43,770 nucleotides of DNA from UMGS1908 sp964432825 (GTDB lineage: Bacteria; Bacillota; Clostridia; Christensenellales; UBA1242): the NCBI GenBank assembly GCA_964432825.1, contig CAYSOX010000011.1:1-43770 (forward strand), given 5' to 3'. A program made the position numbers and the translations under genes. Shown here in pieces: positions 1 to 9,084 of the stretch (the stretch's first letter is position 1; the number at the start of each line of letters is the position of its first letter). The notes beneath the pieces are model-generated. The model was not told where the DNA came from and searched no databases. It saw only the letters and a list, made by a program, of their open reading frames with translations.

Positions 1-50
1 CGACCCCCACCTTATCAGGGTGGTGCTCTAACCAGCTGAGCTACAATCCT
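1..50 (-). tRNA. tRNA-Ile (GAT), 3' part cut by window edge
   Basis: The minus strand reads an acceptor 5' strand AGGATTG, a D arm GCTC...GAGC and an anticodon arm CCACC-CTGATAA-GGTGG with anticodon GAT at 14-16. The T arm and the 3' acceptor strand lie beyond position 1. It heads toward the edge as part of a tRNA cluster with the relic and the tRNA-Ala just to its right. Confidence 0.88.
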
Positions 51-90
51 ATATGCTTGTTTTAACGACTTTAACAACTGTCGTCGGAAT

Positions 91-151
91 GTAATTTAGT
101 GGGTTAGGACACCTTATCAGGGTGGTGCTCTAACCATCTGAGCTAAATCCC
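91..151 (-). pseudogene. tRNA-Ile (GAT)-like relic lacking the T arm
   Basis: The minus strand starts GGGATTTAGCTCAG, carries an intact D arm and an anticodon arm CCACC-CTGATAA-GGTGT with anticodon GAT at 116-118. It then runs through CCTAACCCACTAAAT with no T stem-loop. The AAAT at 94-97 could pair with part of the 5' acceptor strand. A T-arm deletion in a second tRNA-Ile copy explains this best. A working T-armless tRNA would be very unusual for a bacterium. Confidence 0.65.
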
Positions 152-157
152 AATATA

Positions 158-234
158 TGGTGGAGATAATCGGATTCGAACCGATGACCCCCTGCTTGCA
201 AGGCAGATGCTCTAGCCAACTGAGCTATACCCCC
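158..234 (-). tRNA. tRNA-Ala (TGC)
   Basis: This is a complete cloverleaf on the minus strand. Acceptor GGGGGTA pairs with TATCTCC, the D arm is GCTC...GAGC, the anticodon arm is CTGCC-TTGCAAG-GCAG type with anticodon TGC, and the T loop is TTCGAAT. Discriminator A and an encoded CCA end at 158. A tRNA-Ala beside tRNA-Ile(GAT) is a common pairing near rRNA operons, so an rRNA operon may lie just outside the window; none is visible inside it. Confidence 0.95.
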
Positions 235-822
235 ATATATTGCCAAACGAATGTGGCGGAATAATCATTTTTGTCACATTCATCTTGTGACCCTAATATA
301 TTACCACTTTTTTTTGGCAATGTCAATAATTTTTATAAAAAATTACAAATTAATTTTAAATTTTTTGCTTTTTAGTTTTTTTATGTTTTTTGCTTTGTTG
401 TACGCGTTGTGCTTTAGGTTTAAAAACCACCATTTAGCGTATATATGTATTCACTTCAGTTTGCTCTTATGTTTAAACATAATATACCATTTGAGTTATT
501 TATTTCAAATTATAATCATCAAATAAGTATTAACTTCAACTTATGATTATACTTATACAATTATAACCAACAAAATGTTGTTCCTGTTTAAACGCGACGC
601 CATTAATTCATAAGTTTTTATCAATTGGTGGCGCTAGCAAAAAGTTTTTACCCCATATGAGCCTTTGTGTACATATGTTTTATCAATTCCGCATCCAAAA
701 GTTAAAATTAAATGATTTTTTGGTTTTAAAACTACACTAGAATTACATATCCACTTCAAGGTTGTTAAGTATCGTTTCATACTCAACAACCCTAGTCTAA
801 TATGTTTCTCAACGCGGATTTC
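235..822. other. AT-rich intergenic region with one hairpin
   Basis: About 590 bases with no convincing gene. A possible 91-codon frame starting at 251 is low-complexity Phe/Ile/Leu sequence without a ribosome site and is not believed. An imperfect 13-bp inverted repeat at 760-772 and 779-791 lies just beyond the 3' end of gltX and may stop or stabilise its transcript, but there is no T run after it. Confidence 0.5.
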
Positions 823-2502
823 TTACTTTTTTAAAAATTCTATTGCTTGGTTCAAGCGAGTTATTACCTCATCGTTGCCTAGCATTTTAATAATTTCATA
901 TAGGTCAGGTGTTTGGCGTTTTCCAGTTAAACTTACACGCACGATTGTTGAAAAATCTGCCACACTACCCACATATTGCTCTGGGTTTTTCTTATATTCT
1001 TTCATATCTGGGCAAAAACCAACCGTCGTTGCGACTTCTTTCATTGTTGCGAACCAGCCATCTTTATCTTGCGAATAATCGAAATTTTCAGCATATTTTT
1101 CAATTGCTTCTAAAATTTTTACCTTGCCAATTTTTTCATAATCAAAAGCCGAATAATCGTTTGTGTAAATTGACTTAAACATAAAACTGAAAAATGGAAC
1201 AGCCTCTGCAAATGTTGTAATATCCTTTCGTGGTCTATTTGGATTTTTATCCATTCCGAAAACCTTTTTTGCATAATCACTATTTTCTTCTAAAAGTTTT
1301 GCAATGTCGGTATTATACTTTTTAGCCCATGCTAAAGTTCGTTCATACACTTGGTCGCCCGTTAATCGGCTTATGAAATTTTTACTTACGTTATCAATTT
1401 TTGCAAGGTCAAAGAGTGCCCCGCTTTTACTCATATTGCTAATTTTAAAATCAAACTCGGAAATAGGTGCATCGGGATGCTCCACTCTCCAAGGTTCAAA
1501 ATTTGAGTTGATTAAATTCATTAAATAGTCAACTATTGCCTCACTAGGATAACCCGCCTCATGGAACCATCTGCTATCTGCCCAAGAATCTTTACGCTTA
1601 CTAACCTTTCGAACATTTCCCGTTTCTTTATCTATGGTGTTAACCGTTGGGGTGTGCAAATATTTTGGTGGTTGAAGCCCCATATATTCAAACAATTGAA
1701 TATGCAATGGAATGCTTGGGAACCAACTTTCATCACGGATTACCGTGGTTGTATGCATTAAAGTATCATCTACTAAATGTGCTAAGTGATACAATGTTTG
1801 CCCATCGCTCTTTAAAATAATGTAATCGTTTGAATTTATTGGCAAAATTGTTTCTCCAAGTCTTAAATCCTTAAACTTAAAACGCTTTGAACCATCGCCG
1901 TTGCTTTTTATACGGATAGTAAATGGTCTGCCCGCGTTTAAATTTGCCTCAACCTCTTCCAAACTTAAATCTCTGCATTTTGCCCATCTTCCGTAATAGC
2001 CCATAGGAAGTCCTAATCTTAACTGCTCTTCCTTTGCTTCTTTATCTTCTTCATTGCAAAAACATGGATAGGCTAAACCTCTTGCAACCAAATCTTTTGC
2101 AAAGGCTTGATATATTTCCACACGCTTACTTTGGATATAAGGGCCGTAATCTCCCCGTTCCTCTTTTTCGGAAATAAACCCTTCGTCAAATTCAACACCA
2201 AAACCTTTAAGTGCAGGGACAAAAATATCGGCAGCACCTTCAACCTCACGCTTGCTATCGGTATCTTCATCTCTTAAGTAGAACACACCTCCCTCACTAG
2301 AGTGTGCAACCGCTCTATTAATTAAACATTGATAAACACCACCTATATGCATATACCCCGTTGGGCTTGGGGCAAATCTTGTAACCTCTGCACCTTCTGG
2401 AATATTTCTTTTAGGATACATTTTTAAATAATCTGCTGGCGTCTTTGTTATATTAGGGAACAATTTATCCGCCATAATTTTATATTCATCTAATGTTGGC
2501 AC
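823..2502 (-). CDS. gltX: Glutamyl-tRNA synthetase
   Basis: Class I aminoacyl-tRNA synthetase that charges tRNA-Glu with glutamate in the cytoplasm. The product is 559 residues. RFAPSPTGYMHIGG near residues 42-55 is the GluRS form of the HIGH motif, followed by LRDEDTDSKR; the KMSKS-type loop is VSKRK near residue 310. A stretch of about 40 residues precedes the HIGH motif, longer than in typical GluRS. The start is a GTG at 2502-2500, chosen because AAGGAGAG sits about seven bases upstream. Only one base separates it from the upstream HD gene, so the two are probably cotranscribed. The sequence does not show whether the enzyme also charges tRNA-Gln. Confidence 0.95.
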   Translation of the reverse strand: MPTLDEYKIMADKLFPNITKTPADYLKMYPKRNIPEGAEVTRFAPSPTGYMHIGGVYQCLINRAVAHSSEGGVFYLRDEDTDSKREVEGAADIFVPALKGFGVEFDEGFISEKEERGDYGPYIQSKRVEIYQAFAKDLVARGLAYPCFCNEEDKEAKEEQLRLGLPMGYYGRWAKCRDLSLEEVEANLNAGRPFTIRIKSNGDGSKRFKFKDLRLGETILPINSNDYIILKSDGQTLYHLAHLVDDTLMHTTTVIRDESWFPSIPLHIQLFEYMGLQPPKYLHTPTVNTIDKETGNVRKVSKRKDSWADSRWFHEAGYPSEAIVDYLMNLINSNFEPWRVEHPDAPISEFDFKISNMSKSGALFDLAKIDNVSKNFISRLTGDQVYERTLAWAKKYNTDIAKLLEENSDYAKKVFGMDKNPNRPRKDITTFAEAVPFFSFMFKSIYTNDYSAFDYEKIGKVKILEAIEKYAENFDYSQDKDGWFATMKEVATTVGFCPDMKEYKKNPEQYVGSVADFSTIVRVSLTGKRQTPDLYEIIKMLGNDEVITRLNQAIEFLKK

Positions 2503-2503
2503 T

Positions 2504-3112
2504 TTACTCTCCTTTATCTTCTTTTAATAAACTATTTTCATCTATATATGTTGCTGTTAAATCGGCTATATGCATCCAAATGCAAAGTGGGAACCTCCTA
2601 CAACTTTCACTTAGTCCATTTGCGCCACCTAAAACCCTTGCATCAAATCCACCCATATGCCAATTTATTGCAAGTGCTTCTTCACGCGTCAACCTAATAA
2701 ACCCGTTGATTATATAAACCGACTTTTCACCGTGTCCGTAAGGCAATTTTTCATCAACCATATAATATGGTTTTTTAACCCATTCACCATTTTCTTTCAC
2801 ATTTCGGTAATCTATTTTGTAGAAATCTATTTTACATAAATCATGCAAAAGCCCACAAATTGCTATGGTTTCTTCTGGATATTTTGAATAATCACCATAC
2901 TCCGACAAAATGATTTTGTTTAATCGTTCATAAACATTTAGGCTATGCTCAACCAATCCGCCCTCATGGTCTGAGTGGTATCTTGCACTTGCTGGGGCAG
3001 TGAAAAAATCACTCTTTTCTAGGTAAGCAATCAATTCATTGACCCCTTCTCTTTTAACCTTTTCTTTTAAAATCTGAATAAATCTAGCCTTGTTTTGTTC
3101 TATATCGCTCAT
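2504..3112 (-). CDS. HD-domain hydrolase
   Basis: The 202-residue protein has the metal ligands of the HD superfamily: His56 in GLVEHSLNV, His90-Asp91 in GLLHDLCK, His127 in YGHGEK, His152 in NWHMGG, and Asp184 near the end. HD proteins hydrolyse phosphate esters or nucleotides; the substrate here is unknown. The pattern resembles small HD domains of the kind found in TraI-like or YhaM-like proteins. The ATG follows AAAAAGGAAG. It sits between leuS and gltX with short gaps, suggesting an operon with tRNA-charging enzymes and perhaps a nucleotide or RNA role. Confidence 0.85.
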   Translation of the reverse strand: MSDIEQNKARFIQILKEKVKREGVNELIAYLEKSDFFTAPASARYHSDHEGGLVEHSLNVYERLNKIILSEYGDYSKYPEETIAICGLLHDLCKIDFYKIDYRNVKENGEWVKKPYYMVDEKLPYGHGEKSVYIINGFIRLTREEALAINWHMGGFDARVLGGANGLSESCRRFPLCIWMHIADLTATYIDENSLLKEDKGE

Positions 3113-3156
3113 TTTAAATCTTCCTTTTTAACAACTTTTTAACACTTTGTTAAAAA

Positions 3157-5577
3157 CTATATTACAATATTAAATATTTTCCCTTTAATAAATATTATCT
3201 TTTTAGGTTCTGAAACTAAATACTTCGCAATTTCTGGCGATTCTTTTGCAATAGCCACAATATCTTCTTGTGTTGCATCCGCTTTCACTTGAACCACTCC
3301 ACGAAGTTTGCCATTAATTTGAACAGGAATATCTATTTGCTCTTTAACAAGTTTGCTTTCGTCCACCTCAGGGAAACTTTCTTCAACAATGTTTCCACCA
3401 AAGACAATTTCATACAACTCGCTTGTAATATGTGGAGCAATTGGGTTTAAGCAAATAATAAACTGGCGGAATTCCTCACGAGTAATAAACCCGTCCTCTT
3501 TAATTTTCTTTAAAAACTTCATACAAGCACTAATAGCGGTATTAAGTTTTAAATTTTCATAATCTTCGGAAACCTTTTTAATCAAAGTTTGTAATTCAAA
3601 CTCATGGTCTTTTGAAACCTCTTCACCCTTTATAATATCGGGCAACTTCCAAACTTTATCTAGGAAATTAACAATTCCTTCTATTCCATTGAATGTCCAA
3701 ACACAATTGTCTTCATATCCCGCCAAAAAGTGCAAATGCATTCTTGCAACATCTGAGCCGTATTTGTCAATCACTTCCATAGGTGAAACACCATTTGTGG
3801 AACTTTTGCTCATTTTTTTGCCTTCATCGTCCAACAACAGCCCGCTACCCATCTTTCGAACAAATGGGTCACGCGTTGGCACAACGCCAATTTCATACAA
3901 GAAGTTTTGCCAGAAAAAGGCATACAATACATGTCTTGTGATATGTTCGGTACCGCCCGTATAACAATCAACACTGCCCCAATATTTAAGTTTTTCAAAG
4001 TCTGCCAATTTTTCGGAATTATGAGGGTCACAATATCTTAACCAATACCAACTAGAACCCGCCCAATTTGGCATTGTATCCGTTTCGCGGTGAGCACTTC
4101 CTCCACATTTTGGACAAGTTGTGTTTACCCACGAATCAATTTTAGATAGCGGAGAATCACCCTTTGCATTTGGTAAATAATCGTCCGTTTCTGGAAGAAC
4201 CAAAGGCAAATCCTTCTCGTCAATAGAAACTACGCCACATTTATCACAGAATACCACCGGAAAAGGCTCTCCCCAATATCTTTGGCGATTAAATGGCCAA
4301 TCTTGCATTTTGTAATTTACTTGCTTTTCACCAAAACCATTTTTTATTACAAAATCAGAAATTGACTTTTTTGCCTCTGAAACGGTTTGACCGCTAAACT
4401 CACCCGAATTTAATAGTTTTGAATTTTTTGCCAAATATTCTTGTTTTTCAACCGCACATTTGGTTACATCACCCTCAATTACTTGAATCATTGGGATATT
4501 AAATAGTTTTGCAAACTCATAATCTCTTTGGTCGTGAGTTGGAACCGCCATAACTGCACCTGTTCCGTAATTGTTTAGAACAAAATCTCCAAGGAAAAGT
4601 TTAACCTTTTGGTTGTTTACAGGGTTTATGGCAACAACGCCTTTTAATTCCACACCCGACTTATCCTTTACTTGACTAATTCTATCAAACTCGCTTTTTA
4701 GTTTTGTCTTTTCTTGATAACCTCGAACTTCATCTAGGTTTGTAATAAATGGGCTTAACTTATCCACCAGCTCATTTTCTGGGGCCAAAACAACAAAGGT
4801 TACACCAAAAATTGTTTCAATGCAAGTTGTATAAATTTTAACAACGCCCGCATCTTCACCCGCTTCGGTTTGGATATTGAATCGTACTTGCATTCCCTCG
4901 CTTTTGCCAATCCAATTTCGCTGAGACTCTTTTAAGTTCTCCGCCATGTTGATTTTTTCCACATTTTCCAGAAGTTTCTCTGAATATTCCTTCATTTTTA
5001 GGAACCAAACATCACGGTTTACTTGAATTACATCACTGCCACATCTATCACACTTTCCGCCTTGGCTATCCTCATTAGACAAAACCGTTTGACACTTCTC
5101 ACAAAAATTTACCGTACCTTTCTTTTTATATGCCTTATCTTTTTTAAGTAGTTGCATAAATATCCACTGCGTCCACTTATAATATTCGGGGTCGGAGGTA
5201 CAAATTGTTCTTGACCAATCAAAACTTAAACCAATCTTTTTGACCTGATTTAGTGCATTTTTCATACCATCTTCAACAAACTTTCTTGGGTTTATTCCCT
5301 TTTTAATTGCAGCATTTTCTGCCGGCAAACCAAAAGCATCCCCACCAATTGGGAACAACACATTAAACCCTTTTAATCTTTTATATCTTGCAAGAGCATC
5401 TGCCGGAACTGAACCTTTTAAATGCCCCATATGTAAATTACCACTTACATTAAAAAACTCATATAAAACATAATATTTTGGCTTGGTTGGATGAAAATCT
5501 ATCGCCTTAAAATTTGGTTCAGACTCCCAACGCTTTTGCCATTTTTCTTCGACTTCTTTAAAATTATATTCTTTCAT
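3157..5577 (-). CDS. leuS: Leucyl-tRNA synthetase
   Basis: Class Ia synthetase of 806 residues, the expected size. It attaches leucine to tRNA-Leu. HIGH is seen as GNLHMGHLKG near residue 45 and KMSKS as KKMSKSSTNG in the second half. The CP1 editing domain is present, with a threonine-rich TTCIETIFG segment and GTGAVMAVPTHDQRD, so mischarged amino acids can be hydrolysed. Cysteine pairs CEKC...CDRC and a further CDKC/CPKC set suggest zinc sites. AAGGA precedes the ATG. The leader is short and shows no T-box, unlike many leuS genes of this phylum. Confidence 0.97.
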   Translation of the reverse strand: MKEYNFKEVEEKWQKRWESEPNFKAIDFHPTKPKYYVLYEFFNVSGNLHMGHLKGSVPADALARYKRLKGFNVLFPIGGDAFGLPAENAAIKKGINPRKFVEDGMKNALNQVKKIGLSFDWSRTICTSDPEYYKWTQWIFMQLLKKDKAYKKKGTVNFCEKCQTVLSNEDSQGGKCDRCGSDVIQVNRDVWFLKMKEYSEKLLENVEKINMAENLKESQRNWIGKSEGMQVRFNIQTEAGEDAGVVKIYTTCIETIFGVTFVVLAPENELVDKLSPFITNLDEVRGYQEKTKLKSEFDRISQVKDKSGVELKGVVAINPVNNQKVKLFLGDFVLNNYGTGAVMAVPTHDQRDYEFAKLFNIPMIQVIEGDVTKCAVEKQEYLAKNSKLLNSGEFSGQTVSEAKKSISDFVIKNGFGEKQVNYKMQDWPFNRQRYWGEPFPVVFCDKCGVVSIDEKDLPLVLPETDDYLPNAKGDSPLSKIDSWVNTTCPKCGGSAHRETDTMPNWAGSSWYWLRYCDPHNSEKLADFEKLKYWGSVDCYTGGTEHITRHVLYAFFWQNFLYEIGVVPTRDPFVRKMGSGLLLDDEGKKMSKSSTNGVSPMEVIDKYGSDVARMHLHFLAGYEDNCVWTFNGIEGIVNFLDKVWKLPDIIKGEEVSKDHEFELQTLIKKVSEDYENLKLNTAISACMKFLKKIKEDGFITREEFRQFIICLNPIAPHITSELYEIVFGGNIVEESFPEVDESKLVKEQIDIPVQINGKLRGVVQVKADATQEDIVAIAKESPEIAKYLVSEPKKIIFIKGKIFNIVI

Positions 5578-5594
5578 ACAGCAATATCCTTATT

Positions 5595-5622
5595 ATAATA
5601 ATGTAAAATTAGTTTAACACAA
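5595..5622 (-). promoter_or_regulatory. Candidate sigma-A promoter for leuS
   Basis: On the minus strand TTGTGT (5622-5617) and TATTAT (5600-5595) are separated by 16 bases, roughly 20 bases upstream of the leuS ATG. An overlapping alternative, TTGAAT-N17-TAAACT, lies slightly further upstream. Confidence 0.5.
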
Positions 5623-5687
5623 CTTTTATAATTATTCAAGCATTTTTAACAATAATTGATTATTTATGCACACACAAAGCCATACAG

Positions 5688-5716
5688 TTGACACGGCAAA
5701 ATGTTTGTGATAAAAT
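5688..5716 (+). promoter_or_regulatory. Strong sigma-A promoter for the 5850 gene
   Basis: A consensus TTGACA (5688-5693) is followed after 17 bases by TAAAAT (5711-5716). It lies inside the long open frame that begins at 5688, which supports the downstream start at 5850. The predicted leader is about 125 bases. Confidence 0.8.
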
Positions 5717-5849
5717 CTTTTTTAGAATTAAAAATTTAATGTTTGGAAATCAAAAAATTATTTTGATTAATTGCATCTTTACATTTTTATTCTTTCACAA
5801 ATCAAGTTTTATGAGTCTTTTTTCACAAAAAGAACCTTTAGGAGAAATT

Positions 5850-6989
5850 ATGATATTGGAAATACTAAATGGAATAAAAAAAGAAACATCTTATGATACC
5901 AAATGCACATTTTTAGCACTTTTTTTAGCCGATTGTTCTGCACGAAAATTTAAGATTAAAAAGTCAACCGAAGTGTATAACTTTTGCATAGACGAACTAA
6001 AATCCGCATCCCTTGCACTTGATGATACTAAAGGGTTTGCATATAATGATGTAATATTAACCTATGGAGAGTCAATATTAAATTTACTTTTTGCAACTAA
6101 TCTTGGCAACGAAGGTCACACTCCTGTAATTCAAAACTTTATTAACTTAATTAGCAAATATCATGATGTTGAGGAATTTATTTATTCATTATCCCATAAT
6201 AAGGTTGTTGAAGCCTCAGATACAACAACTTTAATCAATAAAATGAAGGATTCCCCCGAAGACAAACTTGAAGCAACTTGCGACCTTATTCTATTTTTGG
6301 CTTCTAATAATAAATTTAACCTTGACACCAACTCAATTCAACTTTTTAATGAGTTTGTATTAGAAAAATTTCGCGAACTAACTAAAAATTTTAAAGACTT
6401 AAACGCCGAGCAACAAAACCTTGTTTATACTTTAGGTTACCTTTTGAATATATATCACGACCCAGAAACCGTAGAATATTTTAAAACGGTGGTTGGATTA
6501 TCTGACGAATTAGATGTTTGCATTTTGAATTTGTTTTTAAAGGTAGACGACAAAACCGCGGAATCAATCGCTTCAAGACTTGCAAAGAACGAATTATTTG
6601 CCGGCAAAACCTATAAAACACTTCGGGCACATAATAAACTAGACTATTTCCCCGCTGAATTAAACGACCCCGCTTATATCTCAAAAAGTATGGCAATATA
6701 TTGGCTAAATAGCCCCGCCGAACTTGGAGAAACACCCCAAAAGATTGAACTTATTGGCAAAACCCACGCAAATCACAGCGATTATTATGTTTATAAATTT
6801 ATGTCAAATTGTCCAAAATTAGCCGAACAAGATAGAAATGTTTGGCTTGTTTGCTGGGCAAATCTTAACGGAAACATATTCACTTATTATACCAAACTTA
6901 GCGAACTAGAACAAGTCACCACCGAAAAAACACTAAAACATATCGCTAAAAATCAAATATCTACCGCAAAAGGACTTTGTGGTAGATAA
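5850..6989 (+). CDS. Unknown helical protein, 379 residues
   Basis: I do not recognise a family. The ATG at 5850 follows a good AGGAG (5839-5844, 'taggagaaatt'), and the promoter at 5688-5716 lies upstream, so earlier in-frame starts are rejected. The protein begins MILEILNGIKKETSYD, has no signal peptide or membrane span, and appears almost entirely alpha-helical, with many Leu/Asn/Lys and Asp/Glu pairs; this resembles helical-repeat scaffolds. Conspicuous spots are KCTFLALFLADC near residue 17 and VWLVCWANLNG near the C terminus. It stands alone between divergent leuS and a convergent phosphoesterase gene. Confidence 0.7.
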   Translation: MILEILNGIKKETSYDTKCTFLALFLADCSARKFKIKKSTEVYNFCIDELKSASLALDDTKGFAYNDVILTYGESILNLLFATNLGNEGHTPVIQNFINLISKYHDVEEFIYSLSHNKVVEASDTTTLINKMKDSPEDKLEATCDLILFLASNNKFNLDTNSIQLFNEFVLEKFRELTKNFKDLNAEQQNLVYTLGYLLNIYHDPETVEYFKTVVGLSDELDVCILNLFLKVDDKTAESIASRLAKNELFAGKTYKTLRAHNKLDYFPAELNDPAYISKSMAIYWLNSPAELGETPQKIELIGKTHANHSDYYVYKFMSNCPKLAEQDRNVWLVCWANLNGNIFTYYTKLSELEQVTTEKTLKHIAKNQISTAKGLCGR

Positions 6990-7040
6990 TTTATTTTTTT
7001 GAAGGAATTTTTTTAAAATTGCACTCATTATTATTTGTTT

Positions 7041-7763
7041 TTAATTCTCCAGTACCATCACATTCACTTTTCGGGTGTGGGCGGTGCAAGTGTCGAGTGC
7101 TATCATTTTGTTGGTTTTAAATGGCTCAAAGTTTTCGTTTTCGCCGAATTCTTCATATTTATCTGGGTTTTGTTCGTGCCAAAGTGCTGAGCAATGCCAA
7201 TGTCCGCAAACGATTGTTTTGTTTGGTTCATAGATTTCATATCTATACATTTCAACAGGGTTTGCCCAGCGGGCCTTTTCCCAACGTTCTTTTCTTGCCG
7301 TTCGCCATTCGCTATCATACAAATAACAATTTTCAACGATAGGTATCCAGCCATGCACAAATATGTAATGTTCAGTTTCAAAATAGTCAATGCACATATC
7401 CAAAACTTCTTGAAGTCTTGTTTCTTTTGCAATTTTGGATAGATTAAATTCGCTTATCTGCCATTCGGGATATAAGTCAACGATTGTTTGTGCAGTCCCG
7501 TTGCATAGGTCACCATAATCACTACTATTTCTATCTATCATTTCTTGCATTAAATCTTCGTGGTTTCCACGGATTAAGATGACTTTATCTTTATGCGACA
7601 ACACAAAATCTATAATTTCTTTTGGCTGGCTTCCACGGTCAAACAAATCCCCACATAGAATAATTTTGTGCTCAGGATTGTTTATATCAAAACCACTTTC
7701 ATTTAATGCTAACTGCCATTCATCATAAAATCCGTGAATGTCGGCAGATACAAAATATTTCAT
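7041..7763 (-). CDS. Calcineurin-like metallophosphoesterase
   Basis: The 240-residue enzyme carries the full metallophosphoesterase signature: DIHG (Asp8, His10), GDLFDRG (Asp39, Asp42), GNHED (Asn67, His68), a central FVHG and a C-terminal GHWH. This arrangement matches the PPP-type/PrpE-like subgroup, which removes phosphate from proteins or nucleotides using two metal ions. The substrate is not evident. Its ATG overlaps by one base the stop of the intended reading frame of the neighbouring, frameshifted phosphoesterase (TAATG), so they form a two-gene unit. It is intact, unlike that neighbour. Confidence 0.9.
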   Translation of the reverse strand: MKYFVSADIHGFYDEWQLALNESGFDINNPEHKIILCGDLFDRGSQPKEIIDFVLSHKDKVILIRGNHEDLMQEMIDRNSSDYGDLCNGTAQTIVDLYPEWQISEFNLSKIAKETRLQEVLDMCIDYFETEHYIFVHGWIPIVENCYLYDSEWRTARKERWEKARWANPVEMYRYEIYEPNKTIVCGHWHCSALWHEQNPDKYEEFGENENFEPFKTNKMIALDTCTAHTRKVNVMVLEN

Positions 7764-8289
7764 TAGTTCTCCTTGAATTTCTTATTGTTTTCAGCCAATT
7801 CATCAAATGTAACAGGTGTATAGTTATTGATTTCTGCACTTGCATTAAGTGCATTTTCCATACTTTTTAGCAAATTCCAATAATCCGCATTTTGTTGTTA
7901 TGAATATGTCCGTGAATTAAGTAATCCCCTTCGAAAGACATCATTGGGTAGTGACAAAGCGTAATTTTATTTTTTCCATTACTGAAAATTAGCATATTAT
8001 CTACACTTTCAAAATATTTTGAATTGTCTATCTTTTTAAGCCAAGTTTTATCGTGGTTTCCAACAATTAAATATTTCTTGCCTTTGAGTTTAGACAAAAT
8101 TTCTTCGGGATTGTTTTGGTTTCTAAAAAACAAATCTCCAATGATGTAAACCTTATCGCCATTGGTAACTTTTGAGTTCCAATTATTGATTAAAACATCA
8201 TTCATTTCTTCCAAACTTTGAAAAGGTCTACCACATAGCTTAATAATGTTGGCATGACCAAAATGTAAATCGCTGATATAATAAATCAT
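7763..8289 (-). pseudogene. Second metallophosphoesterase, frameshifted near its C terminus
   Basis: The N-terminal 130 residues are intact, with SDLHFGH, GDLFFR, GNHD, a late CHYP and GHIHNN, as in small phage-like phosphoesterases. At a run of four A (minus strand, 7893-7890) the frame breaks: the current frame ends after eight stray residues at 7867. Adding one A restores ADYWNLLKSMENAL and a further ~35 residues to a stop at 7765-7763, exactly overlapping the next start codon. The continuing frame looks conserved, so the break is recent, a sequencing error in a homopolymer, or a programmed shift. All metal ligands precede the break. Confidence 0.8.
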
Positions 8290-8317
8290 CTTTCTTATCC
8301 TTTTTGTTTTAAAGATT

Positions 8318-9004
8318 TCAAACGCATTGCAAATTCTTTGTTATCGCCTTAAAGAAGTCCGCACTCCATATGTCTAAAACATTCTTGTCTTTTATGAAGT
8401 TTTCAACATCCTTTTTAGCAGTTTCATAATCAATGGTATCAAATTTTGCATAAAGCATTTCTTTTACATCTTCAAGAGTTAAGTTTTTATGTTCTTCAAT
8501 AAAGCCAGCTTGAACAAGTCTTGCTTGTAAATGTTTTAAGTTAAATTTTGCATTTTTTTGAAGATAGAAAATATAGTCATACAAATCTCTACCTTTTGTT
8601 CTACCTTTCCAAGCACGACAAAGAACGGCACCAATTTTACCTGCAAAAAGAGACGGCAAATCATACAAGCCGATTTCATAGGGTCTTGGTGTAATTCTGT
8701 ATTGTTTTTCAAAAGTTGCATAATCTGGTGGATTGGTATCAATTTCAAATTTAACCTTTATCAACTCATCCGGCTTTATCCCTTTTATTAGATTATCATC
8801 TGAATAAAACATTAAAAGATGTTCTTTTGTATTACCTTTTAGAAAAGCTGATTTAATATATGAGTCAATTGTCTTTTCTTTTTTCTCAATTTTTACATTT
8901 AAACCAAAAGATTTAATTTCTCTTTCTAGTATAGGGAAATATTTGTTTAGGTCAAAACTTGTATCAGTTGTCATTAGTGAAAAATGGCCCTTGCGGACGG
9001 GCAA
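8318..9004 (-). pseudogene. AbiEii/AbiGii-type nucleotidyltransferase, N terminus missing
   Basis: The readable protein resembles the C-terminal two thirds of AbiEii/DUF1814 toxins, which are nucleotidyltransferases of abortive-infection or toxin-antitoxin pairs. It has an EIDTNPP-like strand near residue 97 and the late KGRDLYDY motif, which is typical. The N-terminal GG and DxDF motifs that bind nucleotide are absent: the first recognisable segment is FDLNKYFPILERE. The only early start is a TTG at 9004; an ATG occurs at 8974. No antitoxin partner is visible. Upstream, the sequence runs straight into a tRNA-Thr relic, so a deletion or excision probably removed the 5' end. Confidence 0.75.
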
Positions 9005-9024
9005 AAGCCTGTAAAATTTAATAT

Positions 9025-9084
9025 GCCGTTATGGCTCAGCGGTAGAGCGCTTGTGTTGGTGATACGGCTGTCACGAGTTTGAGC
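9025..9084 (+). pseudogene. tRNA-Thr-like relic
   Basis: The plus strand reads GCCGTTA, then a perfect D arm (GCTC, GAGC), an anticodon arm with loop TTGGTGA (anticodon GGT if the stem is TTGTG/TACGG), and CACGAGTTTGAGC resembling the 5' half of a T arm. The 3' T stem and 3' acceptor strand are missing. An alternative frame of the loop would give TGG (Pro). It lies 20 bases from the broken AbiEii gene. Confidence 0.55.

Noticed and set aside
251..526. Possible 91-residue plus-strand protein after the tRNA genes
   Set aside because: It is low-complexity Phe/Ile/Leu sequence in very AT-rich DNA, with no ribosome site and no recognisable motif.
5578..5690. T-box leader for leuS
   Set aside because: The space between the promoter and the ATG is only about 20 bases, and no AGGGTGGNACCGCG-type sequence is present.
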